NCBI GenBank assembly: GCA_026981645.1
Contig: JALSII010000033.1
Coordinates: 1-64,000 of the forward strand
Source: Hyphomicrobiales bacterium
GTDB taxonomy: Bacteria > Pseudomonadota > Alphaproteobacteria > Rhizobiales > Devosiaceae
DNA: 64,000 bases
Direction: 5' to 3'
Position 1 is the stretch's first letter, and each line of letters opens with the position of its first letter. The notes below the pieces were generated by a model. That model made no database searches. It was not told the origin of the DNA and was given only the letters and a program-made list of their open reading frames with translations. Positions 56,666-64,000 of the stretch are shown here, in pieces. The position numbers and the translations under genes are program-made.

Positions 56666-58066
56666 ATGATTTCGGCAAACATTGCTGCGCTGCTTTATCT
56701 GGTCGCGGGCGCTCTATTCATCATGGCCCTGCGCGGGCTTTCCTCGCCAGCTTCAGCACGACAGGGCAATCTGTTTGGCATGATTGGTATGACCATTGCC
56801 ATCCTGACTACGCTGGGGGTGGCCAATCCTGATGTCTGGTCCTGGGTTCTTATCCTTGGCGGATTGGGTGTTGGGGGCATCATTGGTGCGATTATGGCCA
56901 AACGCATAGCCATGACCGATATGCCCCAACTGGTGGCGGCGTTTCACTCGCTGGTCGGTCTGGCGGCGGTGTTTGTGGCGGCGGCGGCCCTTTATGCGCC
57001 CCAAGCGTTCGGTATCGGAGAAATTGGCGACATTTACGCTAAATACCTGGTGGAAATGAGCCTTGGTGCAGCAATTGGTGCTTTTACTTTTACCGGGTCG
57101 GTGATTGCTTTTCTGAAGCTTGATGGACGCATGTCCGGCACGCCAATTATTCTGCCGATGCGTCATTTGTTACACATAGCGCTCGGGCTTTTATTGGTTT
57201 ATTTAATCTGGCAATTCACCGTAACCAACGCTGATTGGTTGTTCTGGACCATTATCATCATTGCTCTGGTGCTTGGCGTGTTGATGATCATTCCCATTGG
57301 CGGCGCGGATATGCCGGTTGTGGTTTCGATGCTCAATTCCTATTCGGGCTGGGCGGCAGCCGGTATTGGTTTTACGCTGGAAAATACTGCTCTGATTATC
57401 ACCGGGGCGCTGGTGGGCTCCTCGGGCGCCATCCTCTCTTATATCATGTGCCGGGCGATGAACCGCTCGTTCATCTCGGTTATTCTGGGCGGTTTTGGCG
57501 GTGATGCCGTTGCAGGTTCTGGCGAAGAGGAAACGCGGCCCGTAAAGCAGGGGGCGGCGGACGATGCGGCCTTCCTGATGAAAAACGCCGCAAAAGTTAT
57601 TATCGTGCCCGGCTATGGCATGGCGGTGGCCCAGGCCCAGCATGCGGTGCGCGAAATGGCCGATCTGCTCAAGGCCGAAGGGGTGGAAGTGAAATATGCC
57701 ATTCATCCGGTGGCCGGCCGGATGCCGGGGCACATGAATGTGCTGCTGGCCGAGGCCAATGTTCCCTATGATGAAGTTTTCGAACTTGAGGATATCAATT
57801 CCGAATTTGCCCAGGCTGATGTGGCCTTCGTTATTGGGGCCAACGATGTGACCAATCCCTCAGCCAAGACCGACAAAACATCGCCCATCTATGGGATGCC
57901 AGTGCTGGATGTGGAAAATGCGGGTACGGTCCTGTTCGTCAAGCGCGGCATGTCGGCGGGTTATGCCGGGGTGCAAAACGAATTGTTTTTCCGCGACAAC
58001 ACGATGATGTTGTTTGCAGACGCCAAGAAAATGACAGAGGATATCATCAAGGCGCTGAATGCTTGA
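56666..58066 (+). CDS. pntB: NAD(P) transhydrogenase subunit beta (PntB)
   Basis: 466 residues: about nine transmembrane helices (1-270), then the NADP(H)-binding domain III with VPGYGMAVAQAQHAV, HPVAGRMPGHMNVLLAEA and FVIGANDVTNPSA. The complex uses proton entry to drive hydride transfer from NADH to NADP+, supplying NADPH. AAGGACTAG lies upstream of the ATG. A terminator follows the gene. Confidence 0.96.
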   Translation: MISANIAALLYLVAGALFIMALRGLSSPASARQGNLFGMIGMTIAILTTLGVANPDVWSWVLILGGLGVGGIIGAIMAKRIAMTDMPQLVAAFHSLVGLAAVFVAAAALYAPQAFGIGEIGDIYAKYLVEMSLGAAIGAFTFTGSVIAFLKLDGRMSGTPIILPMRHLLHIALGLLLVYLIWQFTVTNADWLFWTIIIIALVLGVLMIIPIGGADMPVVVSMLNSYSGWAAAGIGFTLENTALIITGALVGSSGAILSYIMCRAMNRSFISVILGGFGGDAVAGSGEEETRPVKQGAADDAAFLMKNAAKVIIVPGYGMAVAQAQHAVREMADLLKAEGVEVKYAIHPVAGRMPGHMNVLLAEANVPYDEVFELEDINSEFAQADVAFVIGANDVTNPSAKTDKTSPIYGMPVLDVENAGTVLFVKRGMSAGYAGVQNELFFRDNTMMLFADAKKMTEDIIKALNA

Positions 58067-58097
58067 GGGTATTGCCCTCCCAGGAACAGAAAAAATG

Positions 58098-58124
58098 GGC
58101 GTCACCTGTGTGGCGCCTTTTTTT
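58098..58124 (+). terminator. Rho-independent terminator after pntB
   Basis: GGCGTCAC-CTGT-GTGGCGCC (8 pairs, one T-G) followed by seven T, 31 bp after the stop. Confidence 0.88.
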
Positions 58125-58159
58125 GGATAAAATGAATCATTGCAGAATTGGGCCACCAG

Positions 58160-58816
58160 ATGGCTGATGCTCAAATTGACATATTCTCAGACCCGGTCTG
58201 TCCGTGGTGCCTTGTTGGCCTGACCCGGCTCAACAATGCCATTGCACGTTTTGAAACGCCGGGTGCAATCGGCATATCCCATCATCCGTTTTTGCTCGAT
58301 GCCAACACCCCGGAGCAAGGGGAGGATGTTGTCGAGATGCTTCAGCGTAAATATGGACGCTCGCCGGATGAAATGTGGGAGCGTCTGGAAAACGAAGCAA
58401 AATCCAGCGGGCTTGAGCTTGATATGCGCAAACAAAAGTGGCGCAATCCTTCACAAAAGGCTTTGGCGCTGATTGTTGCGGCCCATGAAAAGGGCACGCA
58501 ACACGCGCTGGCTCTGGCGCTTTCCCATGCCTGTTATATGGAGGCCAAAAATATTGCGGACACAGAAGTGTTGCAGGACATTGGTGCAGCTCACGGTTTC
58601 AACGCCAAAGAAGTGGCGGAACTGGTCAACTCGCCTGAAGTCATCAAAGCAGTCGAAGCCAAAGCGAGGTGGGCACCGGAGGCTGGCATCACCGGGGTGC
58701 CGTTTTTTGTGTTTAACAACGAATTTATACTTTCAGGCGCGCAGCCTGAAGCGGTGTTCGATGCGGCATTGAAAAAAATCTTGTCAGGGCAACCCAGGGC
58801 AAGTCAATCCAATTGA
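58160..58816 (+). CDS. DsbA-family (FrnE-like) thiol oxidoreductase
   Basis: 218 residues without a signal peptide, so probably cytoplasmic. The thioredoxin-fold active site is CPWC in FSDPVCPWCLVGL; a helical insertion follows, and the cis-Pro strand is GITGVPFFVFNNEFILSGAQ. The FrnE/2-hydroxychromene-2-carboxylate isomerase-like branch fits length and motif. Redox role inferred. ATG 58160 is preferred to a TTG four codons upstream. Confidence 0.88.
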   Translation: MADAQIDIFSDPVCPWCLVGLTRLNNAIARFETPGAIGISHHPFLLDANTPEQGEDVVEMLQRKYGRSPDEMWERLENEAKSSGLELDMRKQKWRNPSQKALALIVAAHEKGTQHALALALSHACYMEAKNIADTEVLQDIGAAHGFNAKEVAELVNSPEVIKAVEAKARWAPEAGITGVPFFVFNNEFILSGAQPEAVFDAALKKILSGQPRASQSN

Positions 58817-58841
58817 GAGAAGCGAAATTCGTCAGGAGAAA

Positions 58842-59648
58842 ATGTTGAAGCGCAGGGTAATTTTTTGGGGGTTGGCCTTTTTGGTGTCCCTTTATCTGGG
58901 GGCCATGCTTTTTCTGTCCAAGAACCAGCGGGCCCTGCAATATACGCCCAGCGGTGTGATACTTTCCGTTGAGGACGCAAATATTCCCGGGCTGCGCCTG
59001 ATAAATATTCCGGTTGATGAGTTCGTTAATGTGCGGGGCTGGTACGTGCCCCCGGCTCTTGGAATGCCCATAATCGTTTACTTTAGCGGAAATGCGGGCA
59101 GCTTCACCGATGGCCGTGACCGGTTCGCAGATATGGTTGATGATGGATACGGGCTGGTGGCGTTTGATTATGAAGGGTTCCCGATGTCGCCGGGAGAACT
59201 CAATGAAGAAAATATTCTGGCCGATTCACTGGCGGTGTTCGACTGGACCGCGCAATTCTCCAGCCCGATCATTTTGTGGGGGCGCTCGCTGGGCACAGGG
59301 CCTGCCAATTATGTGGCTTCAATCAGGGATGCAAGTGCACTGGTTCTGGAAACGCCTTTCACTGCTGCGGTTGATGTGGCGGCGGATCGCTATCCGATAC
59401 TCCCCGTTGCCAGCCTGATGAAGGACCAGTTTTTGTCCCGCGAGTGGATTGTTGATGTGGAGGAGCCGGTATTTGTGGCCCACGGTACGGCGGATCGAAC
59501 AATTTCTGTACAGCACGGACGCGACATATTTGCCCTGGCCAAAAATGCAAAGACGCTGTGGATTGTTGAAGGGGGCACCCACGAAAGCCTCTGGGATGAT
59601 GGACTTTGGGAGCAGGCCAAAGTGTTTTTTGCTGACTTGGGGCTTTAG
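58842..59648 (+). CDS. Membrane-anchored alpha/beta hydrolase, BEM46-like
   Basis: 268 residues: one N-terminal transmembrane helix (about 6-25), then an alpha/beta hydrolase fold. The oxyanion region is YFSGNAGS, the nucleophile elbow GRSLGTG, the acid in HGTADRTI, and the His in GGTHESLWDD. It resembles BEM46/ABHD13-type hydrolases, whose substrates are mostly unknown. AGGAG precedes the ATG, and the next hydrolase gene starts four bases after the stop, indicating one operon. Confidence 0.85.
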   Translation: MLKRRVIFWGLAFLVSLYLGAMLFLSKNQRALQYTPSGVILSVEDANIPGLRLINIPVDEFVNVRGWYVPPALGMPIIVYFSGNAGSFTDGRDRFADMVDDGYGLVAFDYEGFPMSPGELNEENILADSLAVFDWTAQFSSPIILWGRSLGTGPANYVASIRDASALVLETPFTAAVDVAADRYPILPVASLMKDQFLSREWIVDVEEPVFVAHGTADRTISVQHGRDIFALAKNAKTLWIVEGGTHESLWDDGLWEQAKVFFADLGL

Positions 59649-59651
59649 GCC

Positions 59652-61262
59652 ATGAACAAACCGGATAAAAAAAATAAACAGGCACCAAGGAGGGGTGACC
59701 CTCAGCCTATACGACGGCAGGCGGTGGTTGTGGTGCACGGGCAGGGTGAACAGCGCCCGATGGGCACAATTCGGGATTTTGTCGAGGCGTTATGGACTCG
59801 TGATGCAGCGTTGAAACTTCAGGATCCCCGCCTTGATGACAAACACCGCGGCAAACGCAGTTGGATCGTTCCCGATGACAAGGATGGACTTTTTGATATT
59901 CAGCGTGTCACGTGCCCTGCGCTTGAAGGAGGACGGCGCACCGATTTTTTTGAACTTTATTACGCAGATATCTTTAACGGTACGCCTCTTTTTACACTGT
60001 GGCGCTGGCTGCGCCGGCTCCTTTGGATCAACCCCGCCCATGTGACGGATCGTATGCGCTGGCCGTGGCGGGTATTCTGGCTACTGGCTATTTGTGCCGC
60101 ATTGCTGACTGGAGCGGTTGTGGTTTCGGCGCGCGAAATTGTTGAATTTGACTGGATCGGGGCCTTTCTGACTAAAGAAGCCCAGCCTGGTCTTTATCTC
60201 CTTGTTGCGGGGCTGGTTCTGATACTGGTCCCCAAGCTTACGCCATTGACAAATTTTCTGTGGGGGACGTCTGGCTGGATTGGTGGGGCGCTTGGATTTC
60301 TGGGTCTGGCCTATGTCTATTTTTCCATCTATGCATTCTGGTACTTGAGCGGGCTTGCGCTTGAGGTTTTCCTGGCGGTCAGATTCCTGCTGCCCTATTT
60401 TGGTGATGCGGCGAGTTATCTGAGCGCCCATACAGAAACTGTTGAGAGCCGCCAGATGGTGCGTTCCCGCGGGCTTCGTCTGTTACGCTCCCTGCATGAT
60501 GATCCCGCATATGACCGAGTGGTGATTGTGGGACATTCCCTGGGTTCTGTTCTGGCCTATGACCTGTTGCATATTCTGTGGGGCCAGGTGGGCCCGACAA
60601 ATGCCAATCCGCCGCCTGCGTTTGCCCAGGAGGCGTTGGGTGAGGTCGATGAGTTTATCCGCACGCATCCGAAGGACAAATGGTCGGACTTCGAAGTTGA
60701 AGCCTATCAGGAATTACAGTGGAAGGCATTTGATGCCTTGCGCAGGCAAGGAGCGAAAGACCATCCTGAGGATCAAGCCCGGAATGGCTGGAAAATCAGT
60801 GATTTCATTTCATTGGGTTCGCCATTGACCAGCGCCCAATTCATTGTGGCCGACGGGCCTGATGATATGGAGCGCCTGCGGGAGGACCGGGTCATGCCCA
60901 CCGCGCCGCCCAGACCCTATAATTCGAAGTTCTTCTCGTTTTACGAGGAGCCTTCGGGTGCATTTTCCGCCCATCATGGTTCGGTTTTTTCTGTGGTGCG
61001 CTGGAGTAATGTCTTTGACCCGTTTCACCCATTGCTGATCATGCTGGGCGACCCGATTGGCGGGCCGGTTTCAGGTAAGGAGCTGTTCGGAGCCGGGGTA
61101 CTGGATATTGCCCAGAGAATATCAGGTGCGGACCCCCGTGAACGGGTGTTCACTCATAATTCCTATTGGAAGAATACCAGCCATGACTGGGATGCACCTG
61201 CCCCCCATATTTTGCTTCTGCGCAGGCTGGTGGATATTGCAAGGCCCACGCCGGCTCCGTAA
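59652..61262 (+). CDS. Polytopic serine-hydrolase-like protein, unrecognised family
   Basis: 536 residues. VVVVHGQGEQ (25-34) is an HG oxyanion motif, and GHSLGS (294-299) a nucleophile elbow with Ser296. Between them lie four predicted membrane helices (about 139-159, 179-195, 207-230, 231-250), so the hydrolase fold seems to be interrupted by a membrane domain. Conserved-looking FISLGSPL and FTHNSYWKN follow; the latter may carry the catalytic His. A lipase or esterase role is likely but unproven. It is translated right after the preceding hydrolase. Confidence 0.7.
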   Translation: MNKPDKKNKQAPRRGDPQPIRRQAVVVVHGQGEQRPMGTIRDFVEALWTRDAALKLQDPRLDDKHRGKRSWIVPDDKDGLFDIQRVTCPALEGGRRTDFFELYYADIFNGTPLFTLWRWLRRLLWINPAHVTDRMRWPWRVFWLLAICAALLTGAVVVSAREIVEFDWIGAFLTKEAQPGLYLLVAGLVLILVPKLTPLTNFLWGTSGWIGGALGFLGLAYVYFSIYAFWYLSGLALEVFLAVRFLLPYFGDAASYLSAHTETVESRQMVRSRGLRLLRSLHDDPAYDRVVIVGHSLGSVLAYDLLHILWGQVGPTNANPPPAFAQEALGEVDEFIRTHPKDKWSDFEVEAYQELQWKAFDALRRQGAKDHPEDQARNGWKISDFISLGSPLTSAQFIVADGPDDMERLREDRVMPTAPPRPYNSKFFSFYEEPSGAFSAHHGSVFSVVRWSNVFDPFHPLLIMLGDPIGGPVSGKELFGAGVLDIAQRISGADPRERVFTHNSYWKNTSHDWDAPAPHILLLRRLVDIARPTPAP

Positions 61263-61301
61263 CAAAACGCCGCCTGAACTTAAAAAAAAGCCCGGCGGCG
61301 T
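61261..61301 (-). terminator. Candidate terminator between convergent genes
   Basis: On the minus strand ACGCCGCC and GGCGGCGT pair around a 19-nt loop and are followed by TTTGTT, 30 bp past the DUF992 stop. The long loop makes it weaker than the others. Confidence 0.4.
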
Positions 61302-61332
61302 CAAAACCGTTCATTGTGGTCCTTGGCTGGTT

Positions 61333-61797
61333 TCAGTCCAGTGTCAGTCCGGCAAGGCCAATGGCCAGATTAAGCCCTACCTGTCCCTGAACGCTCCAAG
61401 GCTGGAGCATGAAACTGTCACGGGTGCCGCCGATCAACCAGTTGGTCCCGCCGCCAAGGCCAACAGAGGCTTCTGCGCTAGCTCCCACATAGGTGCCTGA
61501 AAGTGCGCCCTTGTGATAGACATGGGTGCCGCCAGTGAACACCAACCACTCGATGCGGGTTTTCTGGGTTATGCCGACATCAAGGCCAACCTTGGTGATG
61601 CGCCCGGTATAGGTTTCGCTGCCGCCTGATTTTTTGTAAAGGGTGCAGGTCATGTCTTTTGAAGAGCCAAAAATCAGCCCGATGCCTGGTTCAACATCAC
61701 AGGACAGACGCCCTATTTCCACGTTGGATCCGGCATAGGCGGGGGTGAAGCTTAAGAGCAATGCAGCGATTGTGATGATGAGTGTGCGCATTTTCAT
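61333..61797 (-). CDS. Secreted DUF992 protein
   Basis: 154 residues. Signal peptide (LIITIAALLLSFTPAYA), then VEIGRLSCDVEPGIGLIFGSSKDMTCTLYKKSG, the DUF992 hallmark with two Cys and the GSSKD motif, and a Gly-rich C-terminal half. Small periplasmic or outer-membrane-associated protein of unknown function, common in Hyphomicrobiales. A second in-frame ATG lies two codons in. Confidence 0.88.
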   Translation of the reverse strand: MKMRTLIITIAALLLSFTPAYAGSNVEIGRLSCDVEPGIGLIFGSSKDMTCTLYKKSGGSETYTGRITKVGLDVGITQKTRIEWLVFTGGTHVYHKGALSGTYVGASAEASVGLGGGTNWLIGGTRDSFMLQPWSVQGQVGLNLAIGLAGLTLD

Positions 61798-61916
61798 TTT
61801 ATTGTCTCCTGCACTGGTGGCTTTTATTTTGAGGGCCTGATGGGTGTTTGTTCGGGCGTGATTCTACTGCAACAGACCATTATTGCAACTCCCAAAAAAA
61901 CGAGCAGTTGCAGGGC

Positions 61917-61953
61917 AAAAAAACACCGCCCTGCATTTTTTGCAACGCGGTGT
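61917..61953 (-). terminator. Rho-independent terminator after rpsU
   Basis: On the minus strand ACACCGC...GCGGTGT with an inner TTGCA/TGCA pairing, followed by six T. It lies about 25 bp beyond the rpsU stop. Confidence 0.85.
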
Positions 61954-61977
61954 AATTACAGACAAATCTGACAAAAA

Positions 61978-62199
61978 CTATGAGCGACCGCCCGGAATGA
62001 GCCCTTCGCGCTGGGCTTTTTTACGGGCCAGCTTGCGCGAGCGGCGCACAGCCTCAGCCTTTTGGCGCGCGCGCTTCTCCGAGGGTTTTTCGTAATAGTT
62101 ACGCAGTTTCATTTCGCGAAAAACACCTTCGCGCTGCAGCTTCTTCTTCAGGGCTTTAAGGGCCTGATCTACATTGTTGTCACGAACGACTACTTGCAC
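61978..62199 (-). CDS. rpsU: 30S ribosomal protein bS21
   Basis: 73 residues. [43 protein letters not shown] and a basic C-terminal tail are those of the alphaproteobacterial bS21. It acts near the anti-Shine-Dalgarno end of 16S rRNA in initiation. Own terminator downstream. Confidence 0.96.
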   Translation of the reverse strand: MQVVVRDNNVDQALKALKKKLQREGVFREMKLRNYYEKPSEKRARQKAEAVRRSRKLARKKAQREGLIPGGRS

Positions 62200-62375
62200 G
62201 CGGAACCCCGCCTTTCCAATTCAACAAAATTTCAATGAACAGCGTTTTCTGAATGCAGCTCAAATACACCCCGAAACACCGTTGACCGGCCATGGCCGGG
62301 CATCTTTGGCGCGGACATAGCAGACAAGGGAGCAGGTGTCTAGCGTGAATGGTACATTGAGGCATGGGCGGTGCT

Positions 62376-63503
62376 CTAGCCGGAGGGTGGCAGAATGCGG
62401 TTGATATGGCCCATTTTACGCCCGGCACGGATTTTAGATTTCCCGTAAACATTGGGCTGCTCATTTTGTGAAAGGCTGCCGGGAACCGTGCTTATTGTCT
62501 CACCCACAAGGTTTTCCATGACCACATCGGCATAGCGCCGGGTTGAACCAAGGGGCCAGTTGCAGATGGCGCGAATATGCTGCTCGAACTGGGAGGTGGG
62601 GCAGACGCTTTCTGTCCAGTGGCCCGAATTGTGCACCCGGGGGGCAATTTCGTTGACCAGCAATTGTTGGGTCTGGCCCCTCTTGCTCACGAAAAACTCG
62701 ACCCCCAGCACACCGCAATAATTCAGACTTTTGGCGATACGGGTGGCGATTTCAGTAGCTTCGTGCGCGGTTTGGGGTGTGATTCTTGCCGGGAGAGTGC
62801 TGGTGTGCAGAATATGGTTGAGGTGAATGTTTTCAGCCGGGTCGTAAACGGCAATTTCTTCCTTGTGGTTGCGGGCGACGATGACGGAAATTTCCTTTTC
62901 AAAGGGCACGAAGGCTTCAAGCACCATTTGAGGTTTTTCACCTGGAACTCTACTCAATTCATTAAAAGCATGCTGGGCCTGTTCGCGGGTTTTAACGATG
63001 CGCTGACCTTTGCCGTCATAGCCAAGCCGTGTGGTTTTCAATACCGCAGGCAGACCGATGCTCTTGATTGCCCCCTTAAGGTCGGTCGCATTCAACACAG
63101 GAGCAAAGGGGCAGATCGCGACCCTTGCGTTTTGAAGGAAGGCTTTTTCCTGTAACCGGTCCTGGGAGATGGCCAGGGCGCGTGCGTCCGGCGCAAGGGG
63201 CACAAGGTCTGCTATCAGCGTGGCGGTGGCGGCGGGCACATTCTCAAATTCGTAAGTTACGATATCAACTGACCGGGCAAATGCAGTCAACGCCTTTTTG
63301 TCGTCATAGGCGGCAATGGTTTTGTTCGGGGTAACCTCAAATGCGGGACTGTCGGGGTCGGGACAATAAATATGCGTGCGCATGCCCAGTTTTGCCGCTG
63401 CCAGCGCCAGAAGGCGGCCCAACTGCCCTCCTCCCAGAATGCCAATGGTGCTGCCAGCAGGCAAAAAAGACGCGGGCACCGCTCTTGCTGGTTCAGATGT
63501 CAT
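62376..63503 (-). CDS. purK: 5-(carboxyamino)imidazole ribonucleotide synthase
   Basis: ATP-grasp enzyme of purine synthesis, about 375 residues, making N5-CAIR from AIR, bicarbonate and ATP. N-terminal [20 protein letters not shown], the ATP-grasp block [27 protein letters not shown], and [15 protein letters not shown] (metal ligands). ATG 63503 overlaps the last 11 bases of purE (ATGACATCTGA), a classic coupled arrangement; an earlier ATG at 63521 would overlap more. Confidence 0.96.
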   Translation of the reverse strand: MTSEPARAVPASFLPAGSTIGILGGGQLGRLLALAAAKLGMRTHIYCPDPDSPAFEVTPNKTIAAYDDKKALTAFARSVDIVTYEFENVPAATATLIADLVPLAPDARALAISQDRLQEKAFLQNARVAICPFAPVLNATDLKGAIKSIGLPAVLKTTRLGYDGKGQRIVKTREQAQHAFNELSRVPGEKPQMVLEAFVPFEKEISVIVARNHKEEIAVYDPAENIHLNHILHTSTLPARITPQTAHEATEIATRIAKSLNYCGVLGVEFFVSKRGQTQQLLVNEIAPRVHNSGHWTESVCPTSQFEQHIRAICNWPLGSTRRYADVVMENLVGETISTVPGSLSQNEQPNVYGKSKIRAGRKMGHINRILPPSG

Positions 63504-63987
63504 CAATGGGGAACTCGGCAACAGAATCGGTCTGATGTTCGCGATATTCGTTCAGGCTTTCCTCGATATCAGGGTCTGAAAGTGAAAGAACAGAAGCTGC
63601 AAGCAGGGCGGCGTTGATGGCCCCCGGCTTGCCGATGGCAAGGCACCCAACGGGGATGCCGCCGGGCATCTGGGCTATTGAGAGCAGGCTGTCCTGACCG
63701 CTCAGCGCTGCTGATTTCACAGGTACGCCCAGCACGGGCAGGGTGGTGAGGGACGCAATCATTCCTGGCAGGTGCGCAGCACCACCCGCTCCGGCAATGA
63801 TGACCTTGAACCCTTTTGCGCGGGCGTTGCGGGCGAAACTATACATGCGTTCAGGGGTGCGGTGGGCGGAGACGATGCGGGTTTCGTAGTCTATTTTGAG
63901 CGCATCAAGCGTTTCGGCAGCGCGGCGCATGGTGGGCCAGTCAGACTGGGAACCCATGACAATGGCAACAGGTGGTGTGTGAAGCAT
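63493..63987 (-). CDS. purE: N5-carboxyaminoimidazole ribonucleotide mutase
   Basis: 164 residues, class I PurE, which converts N5-CAIR to [18 protein letters not shown], the SAHRTPERM loop with the catalytic His, [16 protein letters not shown], and [25 protein letters not shown] are diagnostic. The gene is complete: its ATG lies 13 bp from the window end. First gene of the purE-purK pair. Confidence 0.97.
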   Translation of the reverse strand: MLHTPPVAIVMGSQSDWPTMRRAAETLDALKIDYETRIVSAHRTPERMYSFARNARAKGFKVIIAGAGGAAHLPGMIASLTTLPVLGVPVKSAALSGQDSLLSIAQMPGGIPVGCLAIGKPGAINAALLAASVLSLSDPDIEESLNEYREHQTDSVAEFPIDDI

Positions 63988-64000
63988 CGCGATTACCGAA

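Noticed and set aside
1-64000. CRISPR array, prophage, integrative element or secretion system
   Set aside because: No regularly spaced repeats, phage genes, integrases or conjugation genes are present; the only mobile-element trace is the IS481 stump.

Overview
The window looks like ordinary chromosome of an alphaproteobacterium of the Hyphomicrobiales (Rhizobiales). This rests on gene content and order: CpdR next to an N-formylglutamate amidohydrolase; a suhB/alpha-r8-type small RNA beside a histidinol-phosphatase gene; bL36, pyruvate kinase, a DUF1036 protein and GapR close together; a short aa3-oxidase subunit IV gene in front of a three-gene transhydrogenase; and DUF992 and DUF882 proteins. 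A Na+-type PomA/PomB stator pair is compatible with a marine or saline habitat, but that is inference.

Layout. 0-7.6 kb: a hydrolase/HxlR divergent pair, a decayed IS481-type transposase fragment, tRNA-Val(GAC), cpdR with a small membrane protein, N-formylglutamate amidohydrolase, the sRNA, hisN, a lysophospholipase-like hydrolase and a small heat-shock gene with a heat-shock-type promoter. 8-14.2 kb: gltB-gltD (glutamate synthase). 14.2-20 kb: a periplasmic SGNH protein, a lytic transglycosylase, galE and galU back to back, and an unrecognised beta-barrel protein. 20-26.8 kb: pomA-pomB, nfeD/SPFH pair, hemH, a periplasmic 5'-nucleotidase and a MarR-like regulator. 26.8-35.1 kb: a fatty-acid degradation locus, merR-fadD on one strand and fadE-fadJ-fadI on the other, with a perfect palindrome in the shared control region. 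35.2-40.8 kb: oppABCDF with a hairpin terminator between oppA and oppB. 40.8-47.2 kb: response regulator, rpmJ, pyk, DUF1036, EamA transporter, gapR, dxs. 47.4-52.8 kb: three cell-envelope/regulatory genes (DUF882/YcbK-like, YcbB-type L,D-transpeptidase, NtrC-type regulator). 53-58.1 kb: pepF, small oxidase subunit, pntAA-pntAB-pntB. 58.1-64 kb: a DsbA-like protein, two alpha/beta hydrolases (one with membrane spans inside the fold), DUF992 protein, rpsU, purK-purE.

I see no prophage, CRISPR array, secretion system or complete mobile element. No wholly new system is evident. The observations most worth following are the lysine/alanine-rich tail on PntAA, the antisense sRNA next to hisN, the palindromic operator of the fad locus, and the membrane-interrupted serine hydrolase.
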